Assembly: GCA_029204225.1 (NCBI GenBank) | Contig: CM055111.1 | Coordinates: forward strand, 9,108,188 to 9,172,187 | DNA: 64,000 nt | Source of the DNA: Diphasiastrum complanatum | Lineage: Eukaryota; Streptophyta; Lycopodiopsida; Lycopodiales; Lycopodiaceae | Reading direction: 5' to 3' | Shown here: piece after piece, positions 31,813 through 44,379 of the stretch | Position numbering within the stretch: the stretch's first letter is position 1 | Layout: each line of letters starts with the position of its first letter | Notes under the pieces: model-generated | The model's input: the letters and a program-made list of their open reading frames with translations, nothing else | Told to the model about the DNA's origin: nothing | Databases searched by the model: none | Translations under genes and position numbers: made by a program

Positions 31813-34800
31813 GGATCTTCCCATAAGACCAAGAAGAAAGACAAGTGCTTCCATTGTGGTAAAAAGGGCCATTGGAAGAGTGAATGTTGCAAATTCCTAT
31901 CGGAACAAGGCAAGGGGAAACCAAAACAAGCAGGTAACCTTGTCGATGAGGGTGAAATTGAAGATTCTAGCATCTTCATATCTGCATTGTCATCTAATCA
32001 AGATGATCAAGCATGGTATGTTGACTCGGGAGCCACAAGATACATGACATGTAACAAGAATTGGTTTAGTAGCTTGAAAGTGTTGGATAATGGAACGTCC
32101 GTTTCACAAGCAAATGGTGAGGTGTGCATGATCAAGGGGATAGGCACCGTTTCAATCCAACTACCTGATGGCAAAAGCAGGATGATCAGAGAGGTACTTT
32201 ACGTACCAGGTTTGAAGAAAAATCTACTTTCTGTTGGAGTCATTACTGATCAAAAGCTGAAAGTAGAATTCGCCCATGATCGTTGCTTTGTGAAGGATGT
32301 GAACCAAAAGTTCAAAGTTATTGCGGATGGAGTAAGGGAGCCCAATATTGTACAGGTTGAATGCTACAATCAAGGGGCAACATGGACTTGTATCATCCAT
32401 TCCATTGCTAACTAAGTTGTGGCATAAGAGGCTTGGTCACTTGAACTTGGAAAGCCTTAGTTTGATGAGAAAATTGGAGATGGTAACAAGATTGCCTAAC
32501 ATAGAAGATCACCTGAAATGAATGTGCGAATCTTGTGTATATGAGAAGCAGCATCGAGAGAAGTTCAATAAAGGGAGTGTTGCAAGAGCAAAGAACATCT
32601 TGGATTTAATCCACACGGGCCTATGAGGACCATGTCCTTAGGTAAAGCCTTCTATTTCATGACCTTTATTGATGATATGTCACGTAAGACGTGGATCTAC
32701 TTCTTGAAGAAGAAATCAGATGCATTTGACAACTTCAAGAGCTTCAAAGCATTGGTCAAAAATCAGACAGCTAGGAAGATCAGAGTCCTAAGATCAGATT
32801 GTGGAGGTCAGTACAAGTCTAATGACTTTGTAATCAATGTGGGATTAAAAGACAATTTACGCAAGCTCATACTCCTCCTCTCAATGGTGTAGCTGAGCGC
32901 AAGAATCGTACAATTGTGGAAAGTGCCAGATCTATGCTAGCTGAGATGAGACTACAGAAAGATTTTTGGTCAGAAGCATGCAGTACGGCAGTCTATCTTC
33001 AAAATAGAAGTCCTACCATTGCCATACCAAAGATAACACCTGAGGAAGCATTCACGAAGAAGAAGCCAAAGGTGAACCACTTGCGAATCTTTGGATGTAA
33101 GGCCTTTGTACACGTTCCCAAGGAAGAGAGACGTAAACTTGATGTAAAAGTTATCAAGTCTATATTTCTAGGATATGATGATCGTGTGAAGGGCTATAGA
33201 TGTTCTGATCCAGTGGAAAACAAAATCCATGTAAGTCGTGATGTTATCTTTTATGAATCCAAGATGTATGAAGACGACGATGCTGAGAAGATAGATACAT
33301 CCAGTGGGAAAGATGGTATAGTGAGGATACCTCTTGATGATGATCCATTCATTGACCTTCCAAGTGATGAAAAAGAGGATACATCTCAAGATACTACTAC
33401 TCAACCTCAAGAGACAGGTTGGAGAGGTAGGGACAAACCTTCTGGTGCAAGAAGAATTGAAGTTGCAGGTGACAAATGCAAGGAGAATGATGTACCGTGG
33501 GATACATTTTCACTAGGAAGCCGATCACCTGACAGGAAGCTCCCTAAGTGGTTTGAGAGATTGTTGGAGAGCCGCGACATGGATGACTTTCCAGGATCAT
33601 CTAGCCAAAGAGAGCTATGAAGATTAACAAGAGAGAAGACACAACCTGAAAGGTATAAAGCAAATTATGCTCTCCTATCTAGCATTATTCAAAGCAAAGA
33701 ACCTTCGACTTATGGTGAAGCGAAGGATGATGACATTTGGTTCAAGGCCATGGGAGAGGAGATGGAGTCAATTGCTAAGCATAGCACATGGGACTTAGTA
33801 GAACCACCAGTTGGCAAGAAACCCATTGATTGCAAATGGGTATACAGGACTAAGTATCATGTAGATTGTAGTATAGCAAAGCACAAGGCAAGATTGGTGA
33901 TCAAAGGGTATGCACAAAGTAAAGACATCGACTATGAGGAGACCTTTGCGCCGGTATGTAAGTGGAATACTCTACATCTACTTGTTGCTTTAGCTTCACA
34001 TTTTGGTTGGCCTTTGCATCAGATGGATGTGAAATCTGCTTTTCTAAATGGTGAGTTAGAAGAAGAGGTGTTCATGGATCAACCTAAAGGCTTTGTAACA
34101 AAGGGTTAGGAAAATAAAGTATGTCGCTTGAAGAAAGCACTTTATGGTCTTAAACAGGCACCACGTGCGTGGTATAGCAGGATTGACGCCTACTTTCGTT
34201 CAAAGGGAATGGTGAGAACACACTCTGATCTAAATCTATATGTCTTATGCTTTGATGGCATGGTTGCTTTGATTGCTCTTTATGTTGATGACTTGATTAT
34301 TGCGGGAAATAATCAAGAGCTGATAGATATGATCAAGAAAGACCTCATGGAACAATTCGAGATGACAGATCTCAGTCTGATGCATTATTGCCTTGGAGTA
34401 GAGGTGTGGCAAAAAGGACACGAAGTGGGTTTAACACAGGTGAAGTATGTTAAAGAGTTGCTGCACAAGTTTAGGATGCAAGATTGCAAACCAGTGAATA
34501 CTCCTATTGAACCAGGTAAAAAGCTTTCTAAGCTTGATGAGTCACAGTCATTTGATGCAACATTGTATAGGTAGTTAGTAGGGAGCTTGATTTACCTTAC
34601 CACGACTAGACCAGATATATGCTATGTTGTTGGCATTGTAAGTCAGTTTATGGCAACACCTATGGAAACACATTGGAAGGCAGCTAAACGCATTTTGCGT
34701 TATGTGAAAGGCACTTCAGAGTATGGCTTGATATACAGGAGGCATGATGGTTTACCTGAGTTGTGTGGCTATGTGGATCCGAATTGGGGAGGTGACTATG

Positions 34801-34838
34801 ATGATCGTAGATCCACCATAGGGTATGTATTCCAGTTT
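31813..34838 (+). pseudogene. Copia B pol region, 3' part
   Basis: Continues the gag of 26,104-26,804. In order: zinc knuckle CFHCGKKGHWKSEC; protease WYVDSGATRYMT; pre-integrase KLWHKRLGHLNLESLSLM (frame shifted near 32,400); integrase FIDDMSRKTWIYFLKK, VLRSDCGGQY, NGVAERKNRTIVES and RIFGCKAFVHVP; RT WKHKARLV-type core (AKHKARLVIKGYAQ), MDVKSAFLNGELEE, YGLKQAPRAWYSRID and LYVDDLIIAG; then the start of RNase H (DDRRSTIGYVF). It ends abruptly at about 34,838, where a gypsy fragment begins, so the RNase H end and 3' LTR are lost. Stops at 33,618 (TGA), 34,107 and 34,573 (TAG) and about three frameshifts. The three stops replace probable Arg, Gln and Gln. Confidence 0.9.
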
Positions 34839-34844
34839 TGTGAT

Positions 34845-36240
34845 CCCAGTCTGTAGCATGTGCAACAATGATCTTATTCAGGATCTTGCATAGCATTCCA
34901 TTAGCTCTCTCAGTTAACCCATTTGCTTTCAGATTATAAGAGGTTGTCATTCTGTGTTTCATCAAAAAATATATTGTTAGTAGTCAGATCGTATAATTAA
35001 GAAAATGGGTATCACAATCACTGACTAACTCAAGAGGACAACCATAACATGTGATAATAGATTTGAATAGAAAAACAATGACAATTTTTGAATCGTTTCA
35101 TTTCGTCGCTTCCGCTTCAACATTCTTCATTGCATAATCCGTTGCGACCTAAATATATCGAAACTTGATGTGTCGAGTTACTGGTCTTATTGGACCAACA
35201 AAGTCAATCCCCCACTTTTTAAATGGTGCAACAAGTGGTATGATTGGCATCAATGGCCAATTCATAGATTTGGTTGGTTTACCAGACCTCTGGCATGGAT
35301 CACAAGATTGAATATAAGTAGAGACATCCTTAAACATGGTAGGCCACCAATATTTGGCGGTTGTAATCTTATTAACAATGTTCTTCAAAGTGAAATGTCC
35401 ATCGACATCTTTGGAATCTAAGGCCCAAATATACCTTTGGAATATCTTCAACTTCAAGACACCTTCTTAACTGATGATCTGCACCAAGCTTGTACAAAAC
35501 ATTGTTCATAATGATATAAGGTGCAACTTTGTATTGAAATATTGTCTTCTCCAAGTCACATCCTTCAAGATATATCTGATTTTTGAGATAAGTAATAATA
35601 TCAGAATATAAAGAATTCGTAGAAGATATCTCGAATAAATGGTCATCTAGAAAATCATCATTTAATGGTTCTTCAATCCTTCTCGTGCTAAGTCATGAAA
35701 GATAATCAACATTAGTATGATATTTTTCTTGATGAAGCTCAACTTGATAACTGAACTCTTGTAGCACCAAAACCCAGCGAGCTATTCGGCTAGATAAATC
35801 AAGTTTATCAACAAGATACTTCAAAGCATAATGATCAACATGGAATATAAAAGCATATCCTAGCAAATAATGTTGAAATTTCTTTACATTAAAAATCACT
35901 CCTAGTGCACCCCTTTCTGTTGTCGAATAATTTTTCTCCAAGGAACTAAGTTGCAGTGACTAGCATAGTATATTGGATGATCTTTCTTCTATTCGTCCTT
36001 CTGGCTCAGACATACACCAATAGCAAATGTTGACACATCAACATAACTATGAAATAGTATTGACCAGTTAGGCAGTCTTAGAATTGGAGCATTTATCAGC
36101 CTTTGCTTAAGTTCTTCAAATGCTTTCTGTTGTTCTGCCGTCCAAATATAAGCGACTTGCTTCTTAAGTAACTGTGTAAAGGTTGCAGCAATAGAGGCAT
36201 GATTCTAGATAAATCTTTGACAACAAATGACTGTAATGAT
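34845..36240 (-). pseudogene. Gypsy RT-RNase H-integrase fragment
   Basis: Minus-strand Ty3/gypsy order: end of RT (AFEELKQRLINAPILRLPNW), RNase H (YSTTERGALGVIFNVKKFQ, FHVDHYALKYLVDK), integrase zinc-binding region (GHFTLKNIVNKITTAKYWWP, IQSCDPCQRSG), integrase core start (WGIDFVGPIRP) and a piece of the core near NGLTERANGMLCKILN at 34,930. Numerous stops; no LTRs. It abuts copia B and may have truncated it. Confidence 0.85.
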
Positions 36241-36390
36241 CTATTGTAACTATCTGACTAGAGGGTGATTTAAGCAATGTAAAAGAGATCGCTAGTAGAC
36301 CCGAAGTCACTCACACTCAACAATGTGGAGAACAGAGATTAGAGGAAATAACCTTAGATGCTCTATTCACTTCTTCAATCTCACAAGTAC

Positions 36391-36396
<6 letters not shown>

Positions 36397-36470
<74 letters not shown>
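36397..36470. repeat. (CT)n microsatellite
   Basis: About 36 CT dinucleotides in a row. The frames across it are repeat artefacts. Confidence 0.97.
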
Positions 36471-36472
<2 letters not shown>

Positions 36473-38420
36473 GGACTCTTCTTTATCAAAAACCACCACC
36501 CTTGATCATGCTTAAAATAAACATATATGGTTTGAGGGTCCTAAAACTTTTTTGCAAACCCAAGTTTTCTTCATACTTTTCAAAAATATTTTCCCACCTT
36601 TTTTGGCTAGAAGGGAGCTTCCACGATACTTCCTATGAAACCACTATATGTAGCTTGTTTTCGAAGGAGTTTCTTCTACTATACGGTGAGAAGAAGGTTG
36701 CGATGATCCAGTATTACCTTCCACATACTTCATAATGCACGTTATGTGATAAGCTGAGACAGAAGCTTCATAATGACCAGCAATGAAGCACTTCCTAACT
36801 CATGAATGATTGTTTGGTTTCAAGCTCCTTATCATGGATATGAATGGATGATATCTTGGTATAATAACTACAGTTTACATTATACGTTACTATCCTTCAA
36901 TGGATAGCATGAATATATGGTTGTTCCTTAAGTAACTAAGGGTTACGTACGTACTCCAAAAACGATGTTATTGTTGTTTCATACTTTTATCAAAACATAC
37001 AACTCAGTTGTTGGCACATTCTGTTTTTTATTACTATACCTCATGCTATAACCAATTTCGTTATCATACTTGCGAATGACTGCTCTTGCAAAGGGAATAC
37101 TACTATATATTAGCACTAACAAATCGAACTTGCGCTCTCTGTAGCATCAAATATTACTACTATCTTCATTTTCGGTTAGGTTTGGCAGATTTGTAATAGC
37201 AGTGAATGGTAGGCTCTCGATAAAGTACTTACTTTCGCTTTCAAAAAGGTTGACAATAACATTATGAACAGTTTAATACTAAGGAAGGAAAAGAGCACTC
37301 GAGGGGACTAAAACATGGCATCCTCACAAGATACCACTGCTACAATCATCCAGGTAAGAATTTTCTGAACAATTTGGGTGGTTTTGCTCCATTGTTATTT
37401 CTTTGTGTTTGTCTTGTAAGTTGAATGTTGAGGTGCCTTTGCTTACACAAAGGATATAGATTATCATTAAAATTCATGGATGTGTCATGAGCCAGCAATA
37501 ATCTCAAACTAAAGTCAAAGTATGGCAATAACAGAATGTGGTAGTCATGTTGTTTAGAGATCGCCATTGCTAGATAGAAGTAGCAACACATTCTTCCCAA
37601 TAGCACATTGGTATTCCATGCATTCTTTGCATGTCTCGATGGTAATTATTGACTAAGCAAAGGGTATCAGTGAATGGAGTGGGGTAACAGTAGATTATTG
37701 CTCTATACTTTTCTCATGGCATTGCATAAAGTGCACATCCAACACTCTCTTCCATCAATTGATTGCCAGGGTAGAAAGGTAGACATGGCGGCACATCAGA
37801 ATCATCTCATCCATACTGTGAATTAATGTCTTCTACATCTCCACATTTTTCTCATCCATTGTCAGTTGCCATGTCTCAGTCTCTCACTCACACAATTTTC
37901 GGAAGTCGATTTCTTCTTCATGTGATGGCTTCTTGAGGGAAAAGCTAATGATGATTTCTTTCTCTCTTGATCTTGATCTCCATAGCTATCAAAAAATGGG
38001 AGGCTTGTATACATGCTTTGATGAAGGGGGTGAGGGACCTTTCTCTTACTGGCACTTCCTAGTTTGGTCGCAACACACTTCTATGACTGTCATGTGTCCC
38101 CACAAGGTCTTTGATGTTGCCCAACCTACCTACTCGCCCTCTTGGTTGCCAACCAACTAACCACATGGCATGCACAATTTTTGTTGAGAGGTGGAATGCT
38201 CTGATATCACTAGTTGAGAGGTAGAACGCTCTGATACCACCTGATGGAGAACGGAAGGATGATGGGAGAGAGAGAAATGGAGTGCGGAACAACTCTCCCA
38301 CTATGGGCTACTACTAACTACCAAGAAGAACAATATGAAGAGATTGTAAATGCCAAACAAAATCACAGCTCGCGTTTTCAGGATAAGATCGTTAAAATAA
38401 TTGCATACTCAAATAAGTTG
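36471..38420. other. Intergenic, nothing recognised
   Basis: AT-rich sequence without a coding frame I recognise. A short direct repeat (AGTTGAGAGGT...GCTCTGATA) occurs twice near 38,185-38,240. Confidence 0.4.
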
Positions 38421-39431
38421 TGAGTATAGTCCATCATCGAAGAATATTGGGATTACCGTTAATCAATTTGAATGTGAAGGTTCAATATAGAAATAAAGTG
38501 ATGGTGCAACAAGATAGCGCTTGTTCCTCAGGCATCAAAGACAGCCATCGTCTAATCAAATTTTGAGGAGTCGGAGACGTCCATGATTTGATCAGACTGA
38601 GTGAACGAGCTGAGACAAAAAATAGAAGAGTGTAATCAAATCACAACACTGAAATATCTACGTTAGACACATATATGAAAATCGTTGCTTCTATATTACA
38701 CTGAATGCTTGTCATGGAGCAAGAGCAATGTGAATGGTTATAGCCTGAAAAGAGGTGTAAATTATATGCTAAATCTTCCGCTGTGTTGCACACCGCTAAA
38801 TAAGAGTTGGAGATGTATTTATACAGATCCTTGTTTATTACAAGAAGAACCATCTGTCGGATACTTCACGTACTTTGCATATTTTCAAAGTAGCTAAAAC
38901 TGCCAATCGTTGAAGTAAAGTGGACTTGTCGCAAACTTCACATTTTTTCAGAAGCTGCTAAGTGACTTAACTTGATGGTTGAAGTCATTGGAGATGGCCT
39001 GGTCTTCGATGTTATTCAAATACTTTGACATACAAATGTAGAAAATATCAAGAATGGTTACCCTTTAATCCGAAGATGAAGATCAAGCCGGAAGGTCGCA
39101 ATAGTCGTCCTTCGAGTAGTTCGGCTAATTCAATTCTGTGTAAAAGTTGCAGGTGTTGGACTGCTGTGCAGAAACCCGTGTATTTTACCAAGTGTTATTC
39201 TGCACACAAAATGAGAGTAGTTTTGTAGGTGTTGCGGTCTGTGTTAAGAAACATGACTAAATATGTAGAGATAGCAAAACAAAAAATCGTAATTCTTGCA
39301 GGTATCAGATGAGTAGACATAAAACCAAAATAGGTTGCATCTAATCCTAGATCAATGATCATAAAATGTGCAGAAAGATTCTTAAATAAATTCTATCACC
39401 AAGGAGAAAATTATGAGCTTAATTTCCAACA
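38421..39431 (-). repeat. Lone LTR of the copia E family
   Basis: Diverged homologue of 54,369-55,476: shared words include CATCAAAGACAGCCATCGTCT and CTATATTACACTGAA, and both end in a TTTCCAACA motif after CACCAAGGAG. No polypurine tract or coding sequence lies beside it, so it is probably a solo LTR. The left border is uncertain. Confidence 0.6.
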
Positions 39432-39853
39432 ATTTAGTCCCATAAGTTTTAGATTATAACATCATCTTTGGCATGTATGTAAAAAAAAGGTGGTTTTTCT
39501 CATGTGCATGCATGTGGTGCCCTTGAAAAATAAGGGTTCGCATGTAACGAGGTATTGGAGAATGACTTCATCATTAAATTTTTATTTTTACAATGATTAT
39601 GTTGAATAAATCAACTACAATTGCTTCTAATGCATCAAATTCAGCAAACTCATTCGGATATGGTAGCATAGAACATTCGAATATGGTAGCATAAGAAACA
39701 ACTCTAAACTATAATGAATTGGAGAATGCCAAGGCACATAACATCTTGGCCGATTTGGCATGTGCCCTTAAATTTCATCTTATCTTACTATGCTTTCACA
39801 AATTCGAGGAGTTCCCTCCGTAGGGCAGGACTGTACCATACCTTACACATGAT

Positions 39854-40403
39854 TCGTTGAGAGTTATTCTATACATTGAAGGAGCAGATCTTCTTAAAAA
39901 TAAAATGACATGTCACTTCACCATCAATCGATTATGTCTATATTCGTTGAGAGTTCGATGCATTGTAAAAGGAGATCCGCTTAAAAACAAATGACATGTC
40001 ACTTTACCATCTGTCGATTATGTCTATATTCGTTGAGAGTTCCATGCATTGTAATGTCACTTCACCATCTGTCCATTATGTCTATATTCCTAGAAAGTTC
40101 CATGCATTGTAAAAGGAGATCTGTTTAAAAACAAATGACATGTCACTTCACCATCTGTCCATTATGTCTATATTCCTAGAAAGTTCCATGCACTGTAAAG
40201 AGGATTGCTTAAAAAGCAAATGACATGTCTATATTTCTTGAAAGTTCCATGCACTGTAAAAGGAGATCTGCTTAAAAAACAAATGACATGTCACTTCACC
40301 ATCTGTCGATTATGTCTATATTCATTGAGAGTTCCATGGAATGCAAGAGGAGATCTTCTTAAAAACAAATTACATGTCAGTTCACCGTTTGTCGATTACG
40401 TCT
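39854..40403. repeat. Tandem repeat, ~87-bp unit, about seven copies
   Basis: The unit starts CGTTGAGAGTTCCATGCA and ends CGATTATGTCTATATT. About seven copies stand head to tail; two are shortened by internal deletions. The array ends ~290 bp before the RAD9 start codon. Unit spacing is not that of a CRISPR array, since the whole unit repeats without unique spacers. Confidence 0.9.
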
Positions 40404-40696
40404 GACATGCACAAGGAACAAGGTGAACACACCATGTATTCCCAACACTCACTAGGGTGCCGTTCGGCCCACTAGGCTAGTTGATTACTCTAGATCTAGC
40501 TCTCACTCCCCAAGTAGAGTCTAGACCTTCCCACGAGCTCTATAGTCGATGAGAGGCTTTATAGGGTTTTAGCTTTTTTTGAGTTCCAACTTTCAAATAA
40601 AGAACCTTAAAATAAAGAGGAAGTCTGAAGAATACTCACGAGTACCGATTTCATTCATGATCACGATCGAGGAGTAGTCGATACGTCGATACATCG
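40404..40696 (+). promoter_or_regulatory. Presumed RAD9 upstream region
   Basis: 293 bp between the tandem repeat and the RAD9 ATG, presumably holding the promoter and 5' leader. I see no convincing TATA box. A repeated GTCGATA(C/CG) motif occurs just before the ATG. Confidence 0.35.
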
Positions 40697-43328
40697 ATGG
40701 AGTGCGTTCTGAGCGGAAACCAGATCAAGAGCTTTCATCGTGCCATTGTTTGTTACGCTCGCGTTGGAACAGAGTTGCTTGTTGAAGCTCTTCCGGACAA
40801 GGTACTCCAGTTGCCCTGCTTCATCGCATTCTGCATTTAGGACTTTATAGCTCCACAGTCAATTGCAAATCTTCAACTCACAATTAAACCGTATTGGTAT
40901 AGCCATATGAGCAAAGGTAATAGATCTTGAAGTAGTTTCTTACATTTTCGGCTATTGCACTTGTGTGAAGTTCAAAACATAATTGACTCTAGGTCAAAGT
41001 TGAGCTTCATAATTTGCTACAAGTCATTTGATCAAGCGAGAGTTAGACATGAGCTGAGTTTGTAGGCTGTTTCACTTCCCAGAAGACGAGAAATATCGTT
41101 TCCGAGACTGTCAATTGACATTCTTTTGTTTGGAGAATCCATTCCAAGAATTGAAGATTTGGACTCTTCAGTTACGTCTGAATTGCTCTGCGCATAGTTT
41201 TGGGGTTAAAGAAAGTGCATCAGCGTCTAATAAGTCTTAGTGTTTTCCTTGTTATGCAACCTAGGAAATTTCAAAATTCTTGGTATAACATTCCAGTACA
41301 ATAAAACTTTTGAAACTTGTTAGCATATATAATCAGTACAATTTAGTACTTGTGGCCTTTTTTTTGACATGTGGCGATGTATGCAGTTAGTATTACGAAC
41401 ATTAAACGCATCTCGCTCAGCTTTCTTGGCTGTAACATTCAAAAGCCACTTTTTCGATACATTACAGCTCTCAGTACCAGCTGCACAATGCAGTATGCTC
41501 TTGAAGGTAAGATTGCAAAGAAGCATCCAGGCACAAATGAATATGCCAAGACTCATCAGAAATTTTACAGCTAATTTTGGATTTTTCATATTCACACCAT
41601 CTAGCCTGTATGTGGAGTTTCATTTGTGTGTATGTACTATGTATTGAAATAGCTTTCATTTTGCGATTCTTTGTTTACGATCAAATGACATGGTTTCATG
41701 TTTTTTTTCTTCCGATTATCAAGTCCGTTTGCACAATATTTAGGACGCCAGCCAGTATGCAGCGCTTGTCAATTAAATTGCCCGACAGGGATGCAGACAA
41801 AGTTCAGTGGACGCTTTTATGCTTCAACGGTAGGGAGGGTTCGTCCTATCCTTCTAGGGTTTAGTTCAATTAAGTACTCTATACCAGACACTTGCATAAT
41901 GCTGGACATTTCCTGTTGTAGTATTGACGTAGACCGGGCTTTGACGTTTTCAGGACTTAAGAAAACATATTGGATATCGTGTAACAATGGCACCGAGATG
42001 CAAGATGTAGCTATAAGCCGTAGGGACTTTCCTAATAATTTGGTGGTCAAGCCCCGTGACTTGACTAGGTTACTGGCGAATTTTCAATCGTCTCTTCAAG
42101 AAATCACCCTTATAGCAACTGAAAGCTCTATGACGCCAACAGATCCAATGACTGCCTCAGAAGCAAAAGCTTTGGAATTAAGAAGCTACATTGACCCAGT
42201 GAAAGGTGTGGGTTGTGTCTTTTTTGTAAATGAATTGTCGTTTCTAACCATTAATCTCCTTTACACTGCAGATTTATTTTGTGAACAGTTCTTGACTTAT
42301 CTGAAACGGCAGTGCTGAGTTTGCACCGCAGAGAACACAGATGGTGCATTGCATACACAGCTTTGGATTGATCCAACAGAAGAACTGCAAGATTATACTC
42401 ATACAGGCGATGCGGTTGATGTTACATTTAGCCTCAAAGAGCTCAAGGTGCATAGAAGATTTCTCGTTTTGAATTTATAAATGAAATATCACAAAAGCAT
42501 CATTTCAGAGTGTTGATTGATTGAGCCAAACAGCCAAATGAGAAGCTAGTTGGCTGGTGATGGCACTATGGCACTCTCTGAATTGTGCTACCAGCATTTC
42601 CAGCTCGAATAGACTTAATATACCTTGTGGTCCCCAAGATTTCGTTTAAGCTTTAGAGCTGACAGGCATTGATTGAATGAGTTCTTTTCATAGGGCATAA
42701 GATTGTCCCTTTGTGGATCGTTTCTGTCAATGGCTTACTGTATGTTGTGCCAGGATATTGATTCTCTTTTTGTGTCAGATAGTTGAGATCAGATGTCTTA
42801 GTAGTGACATTCATACAACTAGTTACCAATGGTGGGTTTCATGTATGATGATTTGGATATATTGTTGTGCATTCTGGCTTTTTGAGTTAGCAGTTTTGTC
42901 TTATAGAACATTGCCTAGTGTGGATTACATTAGTTATGTCGATTTCTCTGACGGTTGACGATTTCTGGATTATCATTTTCATTTAGTAGCAATGTTTTTC
43001 TGTATCCTAAGTGTTGCATGATTCTCCTAGGCTTTTACGGCTTTCTGCGAGGGAGCTGAGGCAGACATTCACATGTTTTTTGAGAAAGCTGGCAAGTATG
43101 GTGGCACAGCTCTCGGTTATTAGGTAGAAACTTGATTTTTCAGTGAGCTTGTCCAAGATCTTTCTAAAAGGTTTGATGCAGATGTTTGCTAAAGGTAGCC
43201 TATACAAATATCTGGGCTTGAAATTTTAGCAATGATAATTTTGAAGGTTCGTTTTGATAGCTCGAGAATTTTTGCTGCATTTTTGTGCTTGCAGGCCTAT
43301 TCTTTTAGCCCCTAGATTTGGCTTATGA
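40697..43328 (+). CDS. RAD9: RAD9 checkpoint clamp subunit, C-terminally short
   Basis: Host gene with seven exons: 40,697-40,801; 41,387-41,506; 41,724-41,829; 41,954-42,205; 42,332-42,447; 43,031-43,095; 43,295-43,328. All six introns are GT-AG and the phases join without a frameshift or stop. RAD9 is a subunit of the 9-1-1 clamp, loaded at damaged DNA to activate the ATR checkpoint in the nucleus. Recognisable segments: MECVLSGNQIKSFHRAIVCY, LRTLNASRSAFLAVTFKSHF, DADKVQWTLLCFNG, LLANFQSSLQEITLIATE, LHTQLWIDPTEE, FCEGAEADIHMFFEKAG and PILLAPRFG. The frame ends with TGA at 43,326, giving 265 residues. Plant RAD9 continues through the last strands of the clamp fold and a regulatory tail of well over 100 residues, so this copy is shortened at the 3' end. 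It may be a truncated duplicate or may use an exon I missed. Confidence 0.9.
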
Positions 43329-44379
43329 ATTGAAATATCTTAATAAGCATACATCACATCACAATTTTATCACATTTCAAGCCACATAGAGGGGCTGAAA
43401 TGAGGCCCCCTCCAATTGGGAACCTTCACTTATGCACGAAATCACCAACAATTGTCAATCACATTATATGATTCATCGCTCATCAACGAATCAAAAGAGA
43501 AATGTTTATACATTTAAAAAAAAGTTTCTTATTTATGCAATTCTATAGTCCCTACTTCTCGCAAAACAACCCTAGCAATAAATTCATTGTACTTAAAGAA
43601 AAAATTGGCATGAGAGAGAGAGAGAGAGAGAGACAGAGAGCTCCACTATCCCAATGGATTCTAGGAGAGCTTTGAATCCCCTTGTTCCATGTTCAACATC
43701 GTCAAATAAGAGAGTGTCGATTGTTGAGAGAGAGGAATGGAAAGAGTTGTGCTTCTAGTGTCTCTCCCAATGATTAAATTTTTTTCTTGAGAGCATTCGT
43801 GCATGAAAAATAAAAGATGCGCAAAGGGAGAGAGGTGGAAGTGTACCTCTCTCGGCGGGCCACCCTTCGTACCTCATGCAAACATTCAATACAAAGCTAT
43901 GCATCTAGGCTTTCAATACCAATGTTGATGTAATATTTCTTGACAATGTGCATTTATAACACTTGCTTTTATTATATGTACTAAGGTTTTTCTCATGCAT
44001 GAAGGGGACAACATCACCTTAGTGTCTCCCTTGAACCTTGTCCAATAAATGTTCCATTCTTCTTTGCTCTTATGTAACTTTTGTTTCCCATGACATCGAC
44101 ATAACCTACGATCTTCCTAGTTGCATCCTTGTGGTCATTCTCCTGTTTGACTTATTTTAGCATATTGTCCATTGTGCAGTTCCCATTATAGGGGGGAATA
44201 CCTACCTTTCATAGCGCCCTTTGTCAATGGAGTGGTGATTATGTGAAGTGCCTTTTGTTGACTAACGAAAAAAAAAGGAGTCTTTCTCTATTGTCTCTTT
44301 ACTAAGGGATGTTTTTTTTCTCTCGAAAAATAAATTTTTACAAAAGTAGAAAAAAGGAAGTTGTTCAAAATGAGCAATA
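43329..44379. other. Intergenic, nothing recognised
   Basis: Contains a short (GA)n run at 43,614-43,634. No continuation of RAD9 and no recognisable transposon protein. Some decayed retroelement sequence near 44,000-44,230 is possible but not supported by a clear motif. Confidence 0.35.

Noticed and set aside
37933-38160. 75-residue frame
   Set aside because: No motif, no homologue I know, and no intron signals consistent with a gene.
39854-40403. CRISPR array
   Set aside because: The whole ~87-bp unit repeats with no unique spacers, and the genome is eukaryotic.
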